Shown here: one piece after another, positions 40,941-50,456 of the stretch
Layout: each line of letters opens with the position of its first letter
Position numbering within the stretch: the first letter of the stretch is position 1
Origin: Hansschlegelia beijingensis
GTDB taxonomy: Bacteria; Pseudomonadota; Alphaproteobacteria; Rhizobiales; Methylopilaceae
Direction of reading: 5' to 3'
DNA length: 64,000 bases
NCBI RefSeq assembly: GCF_014196425.1
Contig: NZ_JACIDR010000001.1
Coordinates: 62,001 to 126,000 of the forward strand
The notes under the pieces: generated by a model
The model's database searches: none
Told to the model about the DNA's origin: nothing
The model's input: the letters and a program-made list of their open reading frames with translations, nothing else
Translations under genes and position numbers: made by a program

Positions 40941-41828
40941 TCAGCCGCCCTTGGCGGCGATCGCCTCGTGCCAGGCGACGGCGCGGCGCGCCATGCCGAT
41001 GTGCTGGCGCTCATACATCCGGCCTTCGACCCGGATCGCGCCGCGCCTGGCGTTCTCCGGGAGGTCGAAGGCCGCGATCACCTTGCGGGCGCGCTCGACC
41101 TCCTGAGCCGAGGGCGCGAAGCAGGTGTTCGCCGGCTCGATCTGGTTCGGGTGGATGATGGTCTTGCCGTCGAAGCCGAGATCGCGCGACTGGCGGCACT
41201 CCTCGCGGCAGCCCTCGATGTCGTCGAGATCGTTGAACACGCCGTCCAGGATGGCGAGCCCTTCGGCGCGCGCCGCCGCGAGCGCGAACATGATCCAGGG
41301 CATCATCGGCGCCCGGCCCTTCACGATCTGCGCCCAGGTGTCCTTGGCGAGGTCGTTGGTGCCGAGCACGAGGCAGGAGAGCCGGCAGCCCGGCACCGTC
41401 CTGCGGGAGGCCGCGACCTCCTTGATGTTGAGGATCGACGCGGGCGTCTCGATCATCGCCCAGACCGCGATGCTCTCGGGCGCGTCGAGCGCCTCGAGCC
41501 GGTTCGCGATGCTCTCCAGCACGGCCGGGGAGTTCACCTTCGGCATCAGGATCGCGTCCGGCCGCGCCTCGATCGCGGCCTTCAGATCCTCCTCGCCCCA
41601 CGGCGTCTGGGGGGCGTTGACGCGGATCACGATCTCGCGGCTTCCGTAGCCGCCAGCCTTCACTGCCGCGCACACCTGTTCGCGCGCCAGATCCTTGGCG
41701 TCCGGCGCCACGGCGTCTTCGAGGTCGAGGATCAGCGCATCCGCGGGCAGTTGCCTGGCCTTCTCGAGAGCGCGCTGGTTCGAGCCCGGCATGTAGAGCA
41801 CGCTGCGGCGGAGACGGAGATCGGCCAT
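40941..41828 (-). CDS. HpcH/HpaI-family CoA-ester lyase (malyl-CoA or citramalyl-CoA type)
   Basis: The 295-residue TIM-barrel protein starts MADLRLRRSVLYMPGSNQRALEKA. It holds the family motifs LILDLEDAVAPDAKD (metal site), EIVIRVNAP, MIETPASILNIKEVA, CLVLGTNDLAKD and GKTIIHPNQI. These enzymes cleave or form CoA esters such as malyl-CoA, citramalyl-CoA or citryl-CoA. Malyl-CoA lyase activity would fit a methylotrophic lifestyle, but no serine-cycle gene is near and substrate is unresolved. Convergent with the YcnI-like gene. Confidence 0.87.
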   Translation of the reverse strand: MADLRLRRSVLYMPGSNQRALEKARQLPADALILDLEDAVAPDAKDLAREQVCAAVKAGGYGSREIVIRVNAPQTPWGEEDLKAAIEARPDAILMPKVNSPAVLESIANRLEALDAPESIAVWAMIETPASILNIKEVAASRRTVPGCRLSCLVLGTNDLAKDTWAQIVKGRAPMMPWIMFALAAARAEGLAILDGVFNDLDDIEGCREECRQSRDLGFDGKTIIHPNQIEPANTCFAPSAQEVERARKVIAAFDLPENARRGAIRVEGRMYERQHIGMARRAVAWHEAIAAKGG

Positions 41829-41919
41829 GGGAAAGCGTCCGTTCGATTGAAGACGCCGATCACCTACCAAAGTTTTTGCGCGTGCGAAGCCCCGCTGATG
41901 GCCGGGGCTGCGTCAGGCC

Positions 41920-42174
41920 TCAGGCGCGCGGGCGCGCAGGGTCGTTCTTGAGGGCGGTGCGCACGAAGGTGACGACCGCCCAGACCCCGAGGCAGAGGCC
42001 GATGCCCTCGAGCGCGTAGGCGCCGTATTCGCCGAGCCCAAGGAAGCCCGCGACCGCCCAGCCGCCGGCCACGGAAGCGGCGATCGTCTGCGTCGCGATC
42101 AGGACCGTCGCGGAACCGAGGGTCACGATCCGGGCGAAGCCGCTTGAGGATTCCTGTTCGGGCGCGTCGGACAC
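41920..42174 (-). CDS. Small two-helix membrane protein of unknown function
   Basis: The 84-residue protein has two hydrophobic helices (VTLGSATVLIATQTIAASVA and a later one around YALEGIGLCLGVWAVVTFV) joined by a Gly-rich turn, and a short basic tail. I recognise no family. The GTG at 42174 with GGAG nine bases upstream is preferred. An ATG at 42228 would add 18 residues of low-complexity sequence. It lies between the lyase gene and ggt. Confidence 0.62.
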   Translation of the reverse strand: MSDAPEQESSSGFARIVTLGSATVLIATQTIAASVAGGWAVAGFLGLGEYGAYALEGIGLCLGVWAVVTFVRTALKNDPARPRA

Positions 42175-42318
42175 GGGCGGATGCTCCAGAGTGGGCGGCA
42201 AAGAAGCGCCGCGGCGCCCTTTTAGCATGACGGGGAGCCGCGTCGAGGCCTGCGGGTTGCCCCCTGCCGGCCGGGCCTATAGGCCTTTCGCCTTCTTCGA
42301 CGGCAGGACTGATCGCTG

Positions 42319-43911
42319 ATGGAAGCAGCCCGTTCGGATCGCGGGGTCGTGGCCGCGCCTCATGCGGCGGCCGCCGAAACGGGTCGCGCGATACTTGCGG
42401 AGGGCGGCAACGCCTATGAGGCCATGACCGCCATGGCGGCGACCATCGCGGTCGTCTATCCGCACATGAACGCGATCGGCGGCGACGGGTTCTGGCTTGT
42501 CCGCGAGCCGTCCGGCAAGGTCCGCTACATCGAAGCCTGCTGCCGCGCCGGCTCGCGGGCGACCATCGCCTTTTACCGTGACCGTGGCCGCGACGTGATC
42601 CCGCCGCGCGGCGCCATGTCGGCGCTCGCCGTGCCGGGCGCGGTCAATGGCTGGCGGCTCGCGCTGGATCTCGCCGCGGCGGCCGGCGGCCGGCTGCCGC
42701 TCGACGTGCTGACGGCGGACGCGATCCGCTTCGCCCGGGAAGGCGCGCCGGTGTCGCGCAGCCAGGGCCGCACCCTGCCAAAGGCCTGGGAGGATCTGGT
42801 CGAGGCGCCAGGTTTCCGCGAGACCTTCATGCGCGACGGCAAGCTGCTGGCCGAGGGCGAACTCCTCGTGCAGGCGAAGCTCGCCGACACGCTCGAGCAT
42901 CTGACGCGCGCCGGGCTGCGGGATTTCTACGAAGGCGATGTCGCCCGCGAGATGGCGGCCGATCTCGACCGCATCGGCGCGCCGGTGTCGCGCGAGGATT
43001 TCGCCTCCCACCGCGCGCGACTGCTGCCGCCGCTCGAGATGCGGGTGCGCGGCGGGACCATCTACAACGCGCCGCCGCCGACCCAGGGCCTCGCCTCGCT
43101 GATCATCCTCGGCCTGCTCGACCGGCTTCAACTGCCGGAGGACGGCAGCGCCGGCTTCGTGCATGCGCTGGTGGAGGCGACGAAGCGCGCCTTCCGGATC
43201 CGCGATCATGTCTGCGTCGACTATGACCGGGTTCCGGCCGACCCGCAGAGCTTCCTCACACCCGAGCGGCTCGACCGCGAGGCGGCGGCCATCGACCTCG
43301 GCCGCGCGGCGCCGTTTCCTGCGCCGAAGTTCGACGAGGGCGACACGGTGTGGATGGGAGCGATCGACGCCGAGGGCAGGGCCGTCAGCTACATCCAGAG
43401 CATCTTCTGGGAGTACGGCTCCGGCTGCGTGCTGCCGGGGACCGGCGTGCTGATCCAGAACCGCGGCGCGGCCTTCTCGCTCGATCCGCAGGACAGCAAT
43501 CCTCTGGCGCCGGGCCGCCAGCCGTTCCACACCCTGAATCCGCCGATCGCGGCGATGGACGACGGCCGGGTGATCTCCTACGGCACGATGGGCGGCGAGG
43601 GGCAGCCGCAGACCCAGGCCATGACCTTCGCGCGCCACGTCTGGCTGAAGCGCTCGATCGAGGACGCGCTGTCGGCGCCGCGGGTGCGGCTCGGTCGCTC
43701 CTGGGGCGAGCATGACGCCTCGCTCAAATACGAGCCGCGCTTCGACGGCGAGACCATCGACCGGCTCGCCGCCATGGGGCATGAACTCTCGGCCTTCGAG
43801 GACGGCTTCAGCGACGAGGCCGGCCACGCGGGCATGATCGTGCGCGACGCCGCAGGCCGCATCGAGGGCGCGCATGATCCGCGCTCCGATGGCGGGGCGC
43901 TCGGCGTCTAG
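42319..43911 (+). CDS. ggt: Gamma-glutamyltransferase family protein
   Basis: The 530-residue protein is an Ntn hydrolase of the GGT family: GGNAYEAMTAMAATIAVVYP and NAIGGDGFWLV near the N-terminus, the predicted autocleavage threonine Thr343 in DEGDTVWMGAIDAEGRAVS, then GSGCVLPGTGVLIQNRGAAFSLD and the oxyanion segment TMGGEGQPQTQAM. No signal peptide is visible, unlike periplasmic GGT, so it may act in the cytoplasm on gamma-glutamyl compounds or related amides. phnM follows after 28 bp. Confidence 0.88.
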   Translation: MEAARSDRGVVAAPHAAAAETGRAILAEGGNAYEAMTAMAATIAVVYPHMNAIGGDGFWLVREPSGKVRYIEACCRAGSRATIAFYRDRGRDVIPPRGAMSALAVPGAVNGWRLALDLAAAAGGRLPLDVLTADAIRFAREGAPVSRSQGRTLPKAWEDLVEAPGFRETFMRDGKLLAEGELLVQAKLADTLEHLTRAGLRDFYEGDVAREMAADLDRIGAPVSREDFASHRARLLPPLEMRVRGGTIYNAPPPTQGLASLIILGLLDRLQLPEDGSAGFVHALVEATKRAFRIRDHVCVDYDRVPADPQSFLTPERLDREAAAIDLGRAAPFPAPKFDEGDTVWMGAIDAEGRAVSYIQSIFWEYGSGCVLPGTGVLIQNRGAAFSLDPQDSNPLAPGRQPFHTLNPPIAAMDDGRVISYGTMGGEGQPQTQAMTFARHVWLKRSIEDALSAPRVRLGRSWGEHDASLKYEPRFDGETIDRLAAMGHELSAFEDGFSDEAGHAGMIVRDAAGRIEGAHDPRSDGGALGV

Positions 43912-43939
43912 CGGCGGGGGCGGGGAGCACGATGGCCTG

Positions 43940-45079
43940 ATGGAGACCATCCTCACCAATGCGCGCCTTGTCCTGGAGGATGGGGTGGTCGCGGGCACGC
44001 TGGCGCACGCCGACGGGGTGATCCGGGACGTCTCCGAGGGGCTCTCGCGCGCGCCCGGCGCCGTCGATCTCGAAGGCGACCTGCTCGCCCCGGGGCTGAT
44101 CGAGGTGCACACCGACAATCTCGAGAAGCATTTCGTGCCGAGGCCGGGCGTGATCTGGCCAAATCCGCTCGCCGCGGCGCTGGTCCATGACGTGCAGATG
44201 GCGGCCGCCGGCGTCACCACCGTCTGCGACGCCGTCTGCGCCGGCGGCTACGACGCCGACAACGACTACCGCCGGGCGATATTCCCGGACATGGTCGCGG
44301 CGGTGGAGCGCGGCGTCGCCGAAGGCGTCTTCCGCATCGACCATCGGCTGCATCTGCGGTGCGAGCTGAGCGATCCCAACTTCGCCGAGGACGTCGCGCC
44401 TCACGTCGCGCGGCCGCTGGTGGCGCTCGCGTCCCTGATGGACCACACCCCCGGTCAGCGGCAATGGCGCGACGTCGCCACCCTCAAGCGCTTCATGGCC
44501 GGCGAAGGGCTCAAGGGCGCCGACGCCGACGCGCTGCTCGCCAGGCGCATGGAGCGCGGCGCGGCCGCCGCAGCCACGAACTGGCCTCATGCGGTCAGGC
44601 TGTTCCTCGAGCAGGGCATCCCCCTCGCGAGCCATGACGACACCACCGCCGAGCATGTCCGCGAGGCGGCTGCGGCCGGCTGCGTGATCTCGGAGTTCCC
44701 CACCACCCTCGAGGCCGCGCGGGCGGCCCGCGCCGCGGGGCTCGCGACCGTGGGCGGCGCGCCCAACGTGGTGCGCGGCGGCTCGCATTCCGGCGGCGTC
44801 GCGGTCGAGGAGCTGGCGCGCGCCGGCCTGCTCGACGCGCTGTCGTCCGACTACGTGCCGGCGAGCCTGCTGCAGGCGGTCGAGCGTCTGACCCATGCGC
44901 CGGGGCTTCCGCTCCACGAGGCTTTCGCGCTGGTGACCTCGAGGCCCGCGGCGATGCTCGGGTTTTCGGATCGCGGGCGGCTCGCGCCGGGCCTGCGGGC
45001 GGATCTGGTCCGGCTGCGCTTCATGGACGGGACGCCGGTGCTGAGAAGCCTCACCGTCGCCGGGCGGCGCGCCCTATGA
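43940..45079 (+). CDS. phnM: PhnM: alpha-D-ribose 1-methylphosphonate 5-triphosphate diphosphatase
   Basis: The 379-residue amidohydrolase shows PhnM-specific motifs: the metal-binding LIEVHTDNLEKHFVPRPGV, then HRLHLRCELSD, SLMDHTPGQRQW, ASHDDTTAEH and SDYVPASLLQAV. In the C-P lyase pathway PhnM removes pyrophosphate from the triphosphate intermediate. No C-P lyase core gene (phnG-phnL) is in the window. The ATG at 43940 matches the family N-terminus (METILTNARLVLEDG). The stop overlaps the next gene (ATGA). Confidence 0.93.
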   Translation: METILTNARLVLEDGVVAGTLAHADGVIRDVSEGLSRAPGAVDLEGDLLAPGLIEVHTDNLEKHFVPRPGVIWPNPLAAALVHDVQMAAAGVTTVCDAVCAGGYDADNDYRRAIFPDMVAAVERGVAEGVFRIDHRLHLRCELSDPNFAEDVAPHVARPLVALASLMDHTPGQRQWRDVATLKRFMAGEGLKGADADALLARRMERGAAAAATNWPHAVRLFLEQGIPLASHDDTTAEHVREAAAAGCVISEFPTTLEAARAARAAGLATVGGAPNVVRGGSHSGGVAVEELARAGLLDALSSDYVPASLLQAVERLTHAPGLPLHEAFALVTSRPAAMLGFSDRGRLAPGLRADLVRLRFMDGTPVLRSLTVAGRRAL

Positions 45080-45774
45080 GCGCCGCCCGCTACGCGATCT
45101 ATTACGCGCCGCCGCCGGAGAGCCCGCTCTGGCGCTTCGGGTCGGACGTGCTCGGCTACGACGCCGCGACCGGCGCCACCCGCCCTCCGCTCGCGCCGGA
45201 GGGGTTTTCGGCGGAGGAGTGGCTGCGACTGACCGCCCAGCCGCGCCGCTACGGATTTCACGCCACTCTGAAGGCGCCGTTCCGGCTCGCCGAAGGCGCG
45301 ACCGAGGACGACCTCGTGGCCGCCGGGCGGTCTTTCGCGCGCAAGCGTCGCGCCTTCGATCTGCCCGATCTCGCCGTCACCGCGCTCGAGACCTTCGCGG
45401 CGCTGACCACGCGGGAGCCCTCCGAGCCGCTCTCCGCCCTCTCGGCCGCCTGCGTCGAGGCGTTCGAGCCGTTCCGCGCGCCGCACAGCCCGGAAGAGCT
45501 CGCTCGCCGTCGCTCGGCGGCGCTGACGGAGGCGCAGCAGGCGAATCTCGAACGTTGGGGCTATCCTTACGTGTTCGACGAGTTCCGCTTCCACATGACG
45601 CTGACCGGCAGCCTGCCCGAGCCGCTCGTGCCGCGCGCCGTCGACGGGCTCGCGCGGCTCTACGCCGAGCATGTCGGCGCCGCCGCCTCGACCGTGAACG
45701 CCGTGACGCTCTACGTGGAGGAATCGCCCGAGGAGGGCTTCCGGATCGTCGACCGCTTCGTGTTCGGGAGCTGA
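45076..45774 (+). CDS. DUF1045, putative phosphonate-metabolism 2H-phosphoesterase-like protein
   Basis: The 232-residue protein starts MSAARYAIYYAPPPESPLWRF and has two H-x-T/S-type motifs of the 2H fold: GFHATLKAPFRL and FRFHMTLTGSLPEPL. DUF1045 members recur in phosphonate-utilisation operons beside phnM and phnN. The fold suggests a phosphodiesterase acting on cyclic ribose phosphates. Overlap with phnM by four bases implies coupled translation and a shared pathway. Confidence 0.87.
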   Translation: MSAARYAIYYAPPPESPLWRFGSDVLGYDAATGATRPPLAPEGFSAEEWLRLTAQPRRYGFHATLKAPFRLAEGATEDDLVAAGRSFARKRRAFDLPDLAVTALETFAALTTREPSEPLSALSAACVEAFEPFRAPHSPEELARRRSAALTEAQQANLERWGYPYVFDEFRFHMTLTGSLPEPLVPRAVDGLARLYAEHVGAAASTVNAVTLYVEESPEEGFRIVDRFVFGS

Positions 45775-45791
45775 CGGCAGGGAGGGCCGGC

Positions 45792-46136
45792 ATGATCGCA
45801 GTGATCTTCGAGGTGACGCCGCGGGAGGGCCGCGCCGCCGACTACTTCGCCATCGCGGCCGCGCTGAAGGCGGAGGTCGAGCAGGTCGACGGCTTCATCT
45901 CCGTCGAGCGCTTCGAGAGCGTCACGCAGCCCGGCAAGTTCGTGTCGCTGTCCTTCTGGCGGGACGAGGAGTCGCTCACGAGATGGCGGGCGCACGCCCG
46001 GCACCAGAACGCGCAGAAGGCCGGCCGCGGCGAGGTGTTCGCCGACTACCGGCTGCGCGTCGCCTCGGTGGTGCGCGACTACGGCATGGACCAGCGCGCC
46101 GAGGCGCCGGCGGACGCGATCGCCCTGCACGGCTGA
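45792..46136 (+). CDS. Antibiotic-biosynthesis-monooxygenase (ABM) domain protein
   Basis: The 114-residue protein is a single dimeric alpha-beta barrel of the ABM type: MIAVIFEVTPREGRAADYFA, VDGFISVERFESVTQPGKFVSLSFWRDEESLTRWRAHARH. Such domains serve as small monooxygenases or haem-binding proteins. No catalytic assignment is possible. A GGAGGG ribosome site precedes the ATG, and it is 17 bp behind DUF1045, so it likely belongs to the ggt-phnM operon. Confidence 0.85.
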   Translation: MIAVIFEVTPREGRAADYFAIAAALKAEVEQVDGFISVERFESVTQPGKFVSLSFWRDEESLTRWRAHARHQNAQKAGRGEVFADYRLRVASVVRDYGMDQRAEAPADAIALHG

Positions 46137-46269
46137 GGCGGCCCGGGAGCCGCCCCGACTCTGCGGTCCGGTCGAGGGTTCCGGCGCGTGCGGCCGGACA
46201 TCGCCGCACGCCGCGATGACAGGCGCGTTCGCGGGCCCTATCTAGGCCTTGCGAAACAGAGAAATTCCA

Positions 46270-47328
46270 ATGAACGCGCCTTTCCCTCCGGCCGGCGACC
46301 GCGCCGTCCGCCTCCCGATCGATCATCCTCCCGTGAAGGTCGGCCGCATCGGCGTGCTGCTGGTCAATCTCGGCACGCCCGACGGCACGGACTACTGGTC
46401 GATGCGGCGCTACCTGAAGGAGTTCCTCTCCGACCGGCGCGTCATCGAGACCAGCCGCCTGATCTGGTGGCCGCTGCTCAACGGGATCATCCTGACCACG
46501 CGGCCGGGCCGGAAGGGCAGGGACTACGCCTCGATCTGGAACCGGGAGCGCGACGAGAGCCCGCTCCGGACCATCACGCGCTCGCAGGCCGAGAAGCTCG
46601 CCGCGAGCCTCGCGTCGGCGGCCCCGAACCTCGTGGTCGACTGGGCGATGCGCTACGGCAATCCGTCGATCGCCTCGCGCATCGAGGCGCTTCAGAAGGA
46701 GGGCTGCGACCGCATCCTGCTCGTGCCGCTCTACCCGCAATACGCCGCCGCCACCTCGGCGACGGTCTGCGACAAGGCGTTCGACGCCCTGAAGGCCATG
46801 CGCTGGCAGCCGGTGCTGCGCGTCGCGCCGCCCTGGGCGGACGACCCGGTCTATATCGAGGCCGTCACGACGTCGCTGAAGAAGGAGCTGGCGAAGCTGT
46901 CCTTCGAGCCCGAGGTCATCCTGGCCTCGTTCCACGGCGTGCCGCAGTCCTACCTGCTCAAGGGCGACCCCTATCACTGCCAGTGCCAGAAGACCACGCG
47001 GCTGATGCGCGAGGCGCTCGGCCTCGACGACAGCCGCTTCCGGATCACCTTCCAGTCGCGCTTCGGTCCGGAGGAGTGGCTGCAGCCCTACACGGACAAG
47101 ACCGTCGAGGGGCTGGCGAAGCAGGGCGTCAAGAACCTGGCGGTGGTGATGCCGGGCTTCACCGCCGACTGCCTTGAGACGCTGGAGGAGATCGCCGGCG
47201 AGAACGCCGAGATCTTCAAGCACAATGGCGGCGAGAACTTCGCCGCGATCCCGTGCCTCAACGATTCCGAGGAGGGCATGCGGGTGATCGAGCACGTCGT
47301 CCGGCGCGAGTTGATGGGCTGGATCTGA
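46270..47328 (+). CDS. hemH: Ferrochelatase
   Basis: The enzyme inserts Fe2+ into protoporphyrin IX, the last step of haem synthesis. The 352-residue protein has the family segments VGVLLVNLGTPD-type N-terminus (RIGVLLVNLGTPDGTDYWS), FLSDRRVIE, the catalytic histidine in ASFHGVPQSYLLKGDPYHCQC, FQSRFGPEEWLQPYTD, and MPGFTADCLETLEEI with the conserved Glu. The cytosolic or peripheral-membrane enzyme is of normal length. The ATG at 46270 is preferred over one seven codons earlier. Confidence 0.96.
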   Translation: MNAPFPPAGDRAVRLPIDHPPVKVGRIGVLLVNLGTPDGTDYWSMRRYLKEFLSDRRVIETSRLIWWPLLNGIILTTRPGRKGRDYASIWNRERDESPLRTITRSQAEKLAASLASAAPNLVVDWAMRYGNPSIASRIEALQKEGCDRILLVPLYPQYAAATSATVCDKAFDALKAMRWQPVLRVAPPWADDPVYIEAVTTSLKKELAKLSFEPEVILASFHGVPQSYLLKGDPYHCQCQKTTRLMREALGLDDSRFRITFQSRFGPEEWLQPYTDKTVEGLAKQGVKNLAVVMPGFTADCLETLEEIAGENAEIFKHNGGENFAAIPCLNDSEEGMRVIEHVVRRELMGWI

Positions 47329-47441
47329 GCCCGGCGCCGCCGCGACGGCGCCGAGGACCGACACGAGGACGTCGTCCGCCGTCCGGCTTGCCTTCGCGCC
47401 CCCCGTGGCGCCTCATGCGGGCGTTCTCTGGGGAGTAGCCA

Positions 47442-48416
47442 ATGCCTCTGTCGGGCTTCGACATCGCCGCCATCGTCGTCGCGGCGCTCGTGATCTTCGT
47501 CATCTTCGCCGGGGTGAAGACGGTCCCGCAGGGCTACAACTACACGGTCGAGCGCTTCCAGAAGTATACGAGGACGCTGCGCCCCGGGCTGACCCTCATC
47601 ATCCCGTTCATCGACCGGATCGGCCGGCGGATGAACATGATGGAGCAGGTGCTCGACATCCCGAGCCAGGAGGTCATCACCCGCGACAACGCCTCCGTGC
47701 AGGTCGACGGCGTCGCCTTCTACCAGGTGGTCGACGCGGCGCAGGCGTCCTACGAGGTCACCAATCTCGAGCGCGCCATCATGGCGCTGACGATGACCAA
47801 CATCCGCTCGGTGCTGGGCTCGATGGACCTCGACCACGTGCTGTCCCAGCGCGACGAGATCAACACGCGGCTGCTGCACGTGGTCGACGCCGCCGCCTCG
47901 CCCTGGGGCGTGAAGGTCACCCGCATCGAGATCAAGGACATCACCCCGCCGGCCGACCTCGTCGCCTCGATGGGCCGGCAGATGAAGGCGGAGCGCGAGA
48001 AGCGCGCCTCGATCCTGGTGGCCGAAGGCGCCAAGCAGGCGCAGATCCTCGAGGCCGAGGGGCGGAAGGAGGCGGCCTTCCGCGACGCCGAGGCGCGGGA
48101 GCGCTCGGCCGAGGCGGAGGCCAAGGCCACCACGCTGGTGAGCGAGGCGGTCGCGCGCGGCGACACGGCTGCGCTCAACTACTTCGTGGCCCAGAAATAT
48201 GTCGAGGCGCTCAAGAGCATGGCCACCTCGCCCAACCAGAAGACCTTCGTGCTGCCCTATGAGGCGACCGCGCTGCTCGGCTCGCTCGGCGGCATCGCGG
48301 AGATCGCGCGCGACGCGCTCGGCCGTCCGGCGCCCGGCGCGCCCGAGCGGCCCGCGCGGCCGCGCAGCGGCGTGCCGGCGAGCGGGTCGGTCCCGCCCGG
48401 GCCGGAGAGCGCCTGA
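47442..48416 (+). CDS. SPFH/band-7 (QmcA/stomatin-like) membrane protein
   Basis: The 324-residue protein has one N-terminal membrane helix (about residues 8-25), the SPFH domain ([69 protein letters not shown]) and a long Ala/Glu-rich helix ([22 protein letters not shown]) that drives oligomer formation. A Pro-rich tail ends it. SPFH proteins form cage-like assemblies on the inner membrane and partner with NfeD, encoded three bases downstream, and often with membrane proteases. Confidence 0.93.
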   Translation: MPLSGFDIAAIVVAALVIFVIFAGVKTVPQGYNYTVERFQKYTRTLRPGLTLIIPFIDRIGRRMNMMEQVLDIPSQEVITRDNASVQVDGVAFYQVVDAAQASYEVTNLERAIMALTMTNIRSVLGSMDLDHVLSQRDEINTRLLHVVDAAASPWGVKVTRIEIKDITPPADLVASMGRQMKAEREKRASILVAEGAKQAQILEAEGRKEAAFRDAEARERSAEAEAKATTLVSEAVARGDTAALNYFVAQKYVEALKSMATSPNQKTFVLPYEATALLGSLGGIAEIARDALGRPAPGAPERPARPRSGVPASGSVPPGPESA

Positions 48417-48419
48417 GGC

Positions 48420-48872
48420 ATGCTGGCGAGCCTCGTCGTCGCGCTCGGGGCCTGGCGCTGGTTCGTGTTCGGCCTGCTGCTGCTGACGGCGGAGCTGATC
48501 ATCCCCGGCAGCGTCCTGCTTTGGCTCGGCATCGCGGCCATCCTGGTCGGCTTTCTGGCCTTCCTGTTCGATCCCGGCTGGCAGATCGAACTGGTCGCCT
48601 TCGCGGTGCTCGGGCTCGTCGCCGCGATCGCCTGGTGGCGCATCGGCCGGCCGGCGGACGAGACGAGCGACGACCGACCCATGCTGAACCGCCGCGCCGA
48701 GCGCCACATCGGCAAGGTCTTCACGCTCGAGGCGCCCATCGTGGGCGGCGAGGGGCGGGTGAGGATCGACGACACCTCGTGGCGGATCTCCGGACCCGAC
48801 CTGCCGTCCGGCGCCCGCGTGAAGGTGGCCGCCGTCGACGGCGCCACCCTGCTGGTGCTTCCGGAGGTCTAG
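48420..48872 (+). CDS. NfeD-like membrane protein
   Basis: The 150-residue protein has hydrophobic helices at about 12-55 and 60-78 and a C-terminal OB-fold NfeD domain (IGKVFTLEAPIVGGEGRVRIDDTSWRISGPDLPSGARVKV). It starts three bases after the SPFH gene stop, forming the classical SPFH-NfeD two-gene operon. It lacks the N-terminal serine-protease domain of long NfeD forms. It converges on the ALDH7 gene. Confidence 0.92.
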   Translation: MLASLVVALGAWRWFVFGLLLLTAELIIPGSVLLWLGIAAILVGFLAFLFDPGWQIELVAFAVLGLVAAIAWWRIGRPADETSDDRPMLNRRAERHIGKVFTLEAPIVGGEGRVRIDDTSWRISGPDLPSGARVKVAAVDGATLLVLPEV

Positions 48873-48879
48873 GGGCGCC

Positions 48880-50394
48880 TCAGAGGTCGAACCGCACGCC
48901 CTGTGCGAGCGGCAGGGCGCGGCCGAAATTGATCGTGTTGGTGGCCCGCCGCATGTAGGCCTTCCACGCGTCGGAGCCGGACTCGCGGCCGCCGCCGGTC
49001 TCCTTCTCGCCGCCGAACGCGCCGCCGATCTCCGCGCCCGACGGGCCGATGTTGACATTGGCGATGCCGCAGTCGGAGCCGCGGGCGGAGAGGAACAGCT
49101 CCGCCTCGCGCAGATCGCTGGTGAAGATCGACGACGACAGACCCTGGCCGACCGCGTTGTGCAGCCGGATCGCCTCGCCGAGCTCTGAGAAGCGCATCAC
49201 GTAGAGGATCGGCGCGAAGGTCTCCTGCAGCACCGGTCCGGCCTGCTCCGGGAGCTCGACCAGCGCCGGGCGGACATAGAACGCGTCGGGGCTTTCGCTC
49301 TCCTCGCGCGGGCCCCCGGTGACGGCGCCGCCGAGCGCCTCGGCCTCGCGCAGCGCCGCCTGCATCGCCTCGAACGCGGCGGCGTCGATCAGCGGTCCGA
49401 CCAGCGTGCGCTCGTCCAGCGGGCTTCCGACCGCGACGCTGGCGTAGGCGGCCTTCAGGCGCGGGAGAAGAACGTCATAGGCCGCGTCATGCACGAACAG
49501 CCGCCGCAGCGTGGTGCAGCGCTGCCCGGCCGTGCCCATCGCGGCGAACGCCACGGCCCGCACCGTGAGGTCGACATCCGCGGACGGGCAGACGATCGCG
49601 CCGTTGTTGCCGCCGAGCTCCAGGATCGCGCGCGCGAAGCGGGCCGCGAGACGCGGCGCGACGGCGCGGCCCATCCGCGTCGAGCCGGTGGCGGACACGA
49701 GCGGGACGCCCGGATGATCGACCAGGGCCGCCCCGATCTCGCCGCCGCCGATCAGCACGCTCGACAGGTTCTCGGGCGCATGCCCGAAGCGGGCGGCGGC
49801 GCGCTGGAAGAGCGCCTGGCAGGCGAGGGCGGTGAGCGGCGTCTTCTCCGACGGCTTCCAGATCACGGGATCCCCGCAGACGAGCGCGAGCGCCGCGTTC
49901 CAGGCCCACACGGCCACGGGGAAGTTGAACGCCGAGATGATCCCGACCGGCCCGAGCGGATGCCAGCTCTCCATCATGCGGTGATCGGGCCGCTCGCTGG
50001 CGATCGTCAGCCCGTGCAGCTGGCGCGACAGGCCGACCGCGAAGTCGCAGATGTCGATCATCTCCTGGACCTCTCCGAGGCCCTCGGAAAGGATCTTGCC
50101 GCACTCGATCGTGACGAGCCGGCCGAGGGCGGCCTTGTGGGACCGCAGCTCCTCGCCGAACAGCCGCACCAGCTGGCCGCGGATCGGCGCCGGCGTGTCA
50201 CGCCACGCCGGGAAGGCGGCCTGCGCGGCCGCGATCTTCGCCGCGGCGCCGGCCGGGTCGTCCTCCGCGACCCAGCCGATCGGGCGGCCGTCGATCGGGG
50301 AGCGGACCTCGAGCGCGCCGTCGGTCGGCGGCGCGGCGCCCAGATCGGCGAGCAGAGTTGCGGTCTCGGCGGCGAGCGAGGTGCGGAGCGTCAT
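48880..50394 (-). CDS. amaB: ALDH7-type aldehyde dehydrogenase (probable aminoadipate-semialdehyde dehydrogenase)
   Basis: The 504-residue protein is a complete NAD(P)-dependent aldehyde dehydrogenase: GPVGIISAFNFPVAVWAWN, WKPSEKTPLTALA, the general base Glu in ILELGGNNGAIV and the nucleophile Cys in GTAGQRCTTLRRLF. ELGGNN and GQRCTT, with IANVNIGPSGAEIGGAFGGEKETGGGRESGSD near the end taken in parts, are typical of the ALDH7 (antiquitin) branch, which oxidises 2-aminoadipate-6-semialdehyde in lysine breakdown. It is divergent from putA with only 62 bp between the start codons. Confidence 0.88.
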   Translation of the reverse strand: MTLRTSLAAETATLLADLGAAPPTDGALEVRSPIDGRPIGWVAEDDPAGAAAKIAAAQAAFPAWRDTPAPIRGQLVRLFGEELRSHKAALGRLVTIECGKILSEGLGEVQEMIDICDFAVGLSRQLHGLTIASERPDHRMMESWHPLGPVGIISAFNFPVAVWAWNAALALVCGDPVIWKPSEKTPLTALACQALFQRAAARFGHAPENLSSVLIGGGEIGAALVDHPGVPLVSATGSTRMGRAVAPRLAARFARAILELGGNNGAIVCPSADVDLTVRAVAFAAMGTAGQRCTTLRRLFVHDAAYDVLLPRLKAAYASVAVGSPLDERTLVGPLIDAAAFEAMQAALREAEALGGAVTGGPREESESPDAFYVRPALVELPEQAGPVLQETFAPILYVMRFSELGEAIRLHNAVGQGLSSSIFTSDLREAELFLSARGSDCGIANVNIGPSGAEIGGAFGGEKETGGGRESGSDAWKAYMRRATNTINFGRALPLAQGVRFDL

Positions 50395-50456
50395 CGCTCT
50401 CCCATATCAGGAGAGACGGGCCGCGCAGAAGCGAGGCGCCCGCAATGGGAGCGCGC

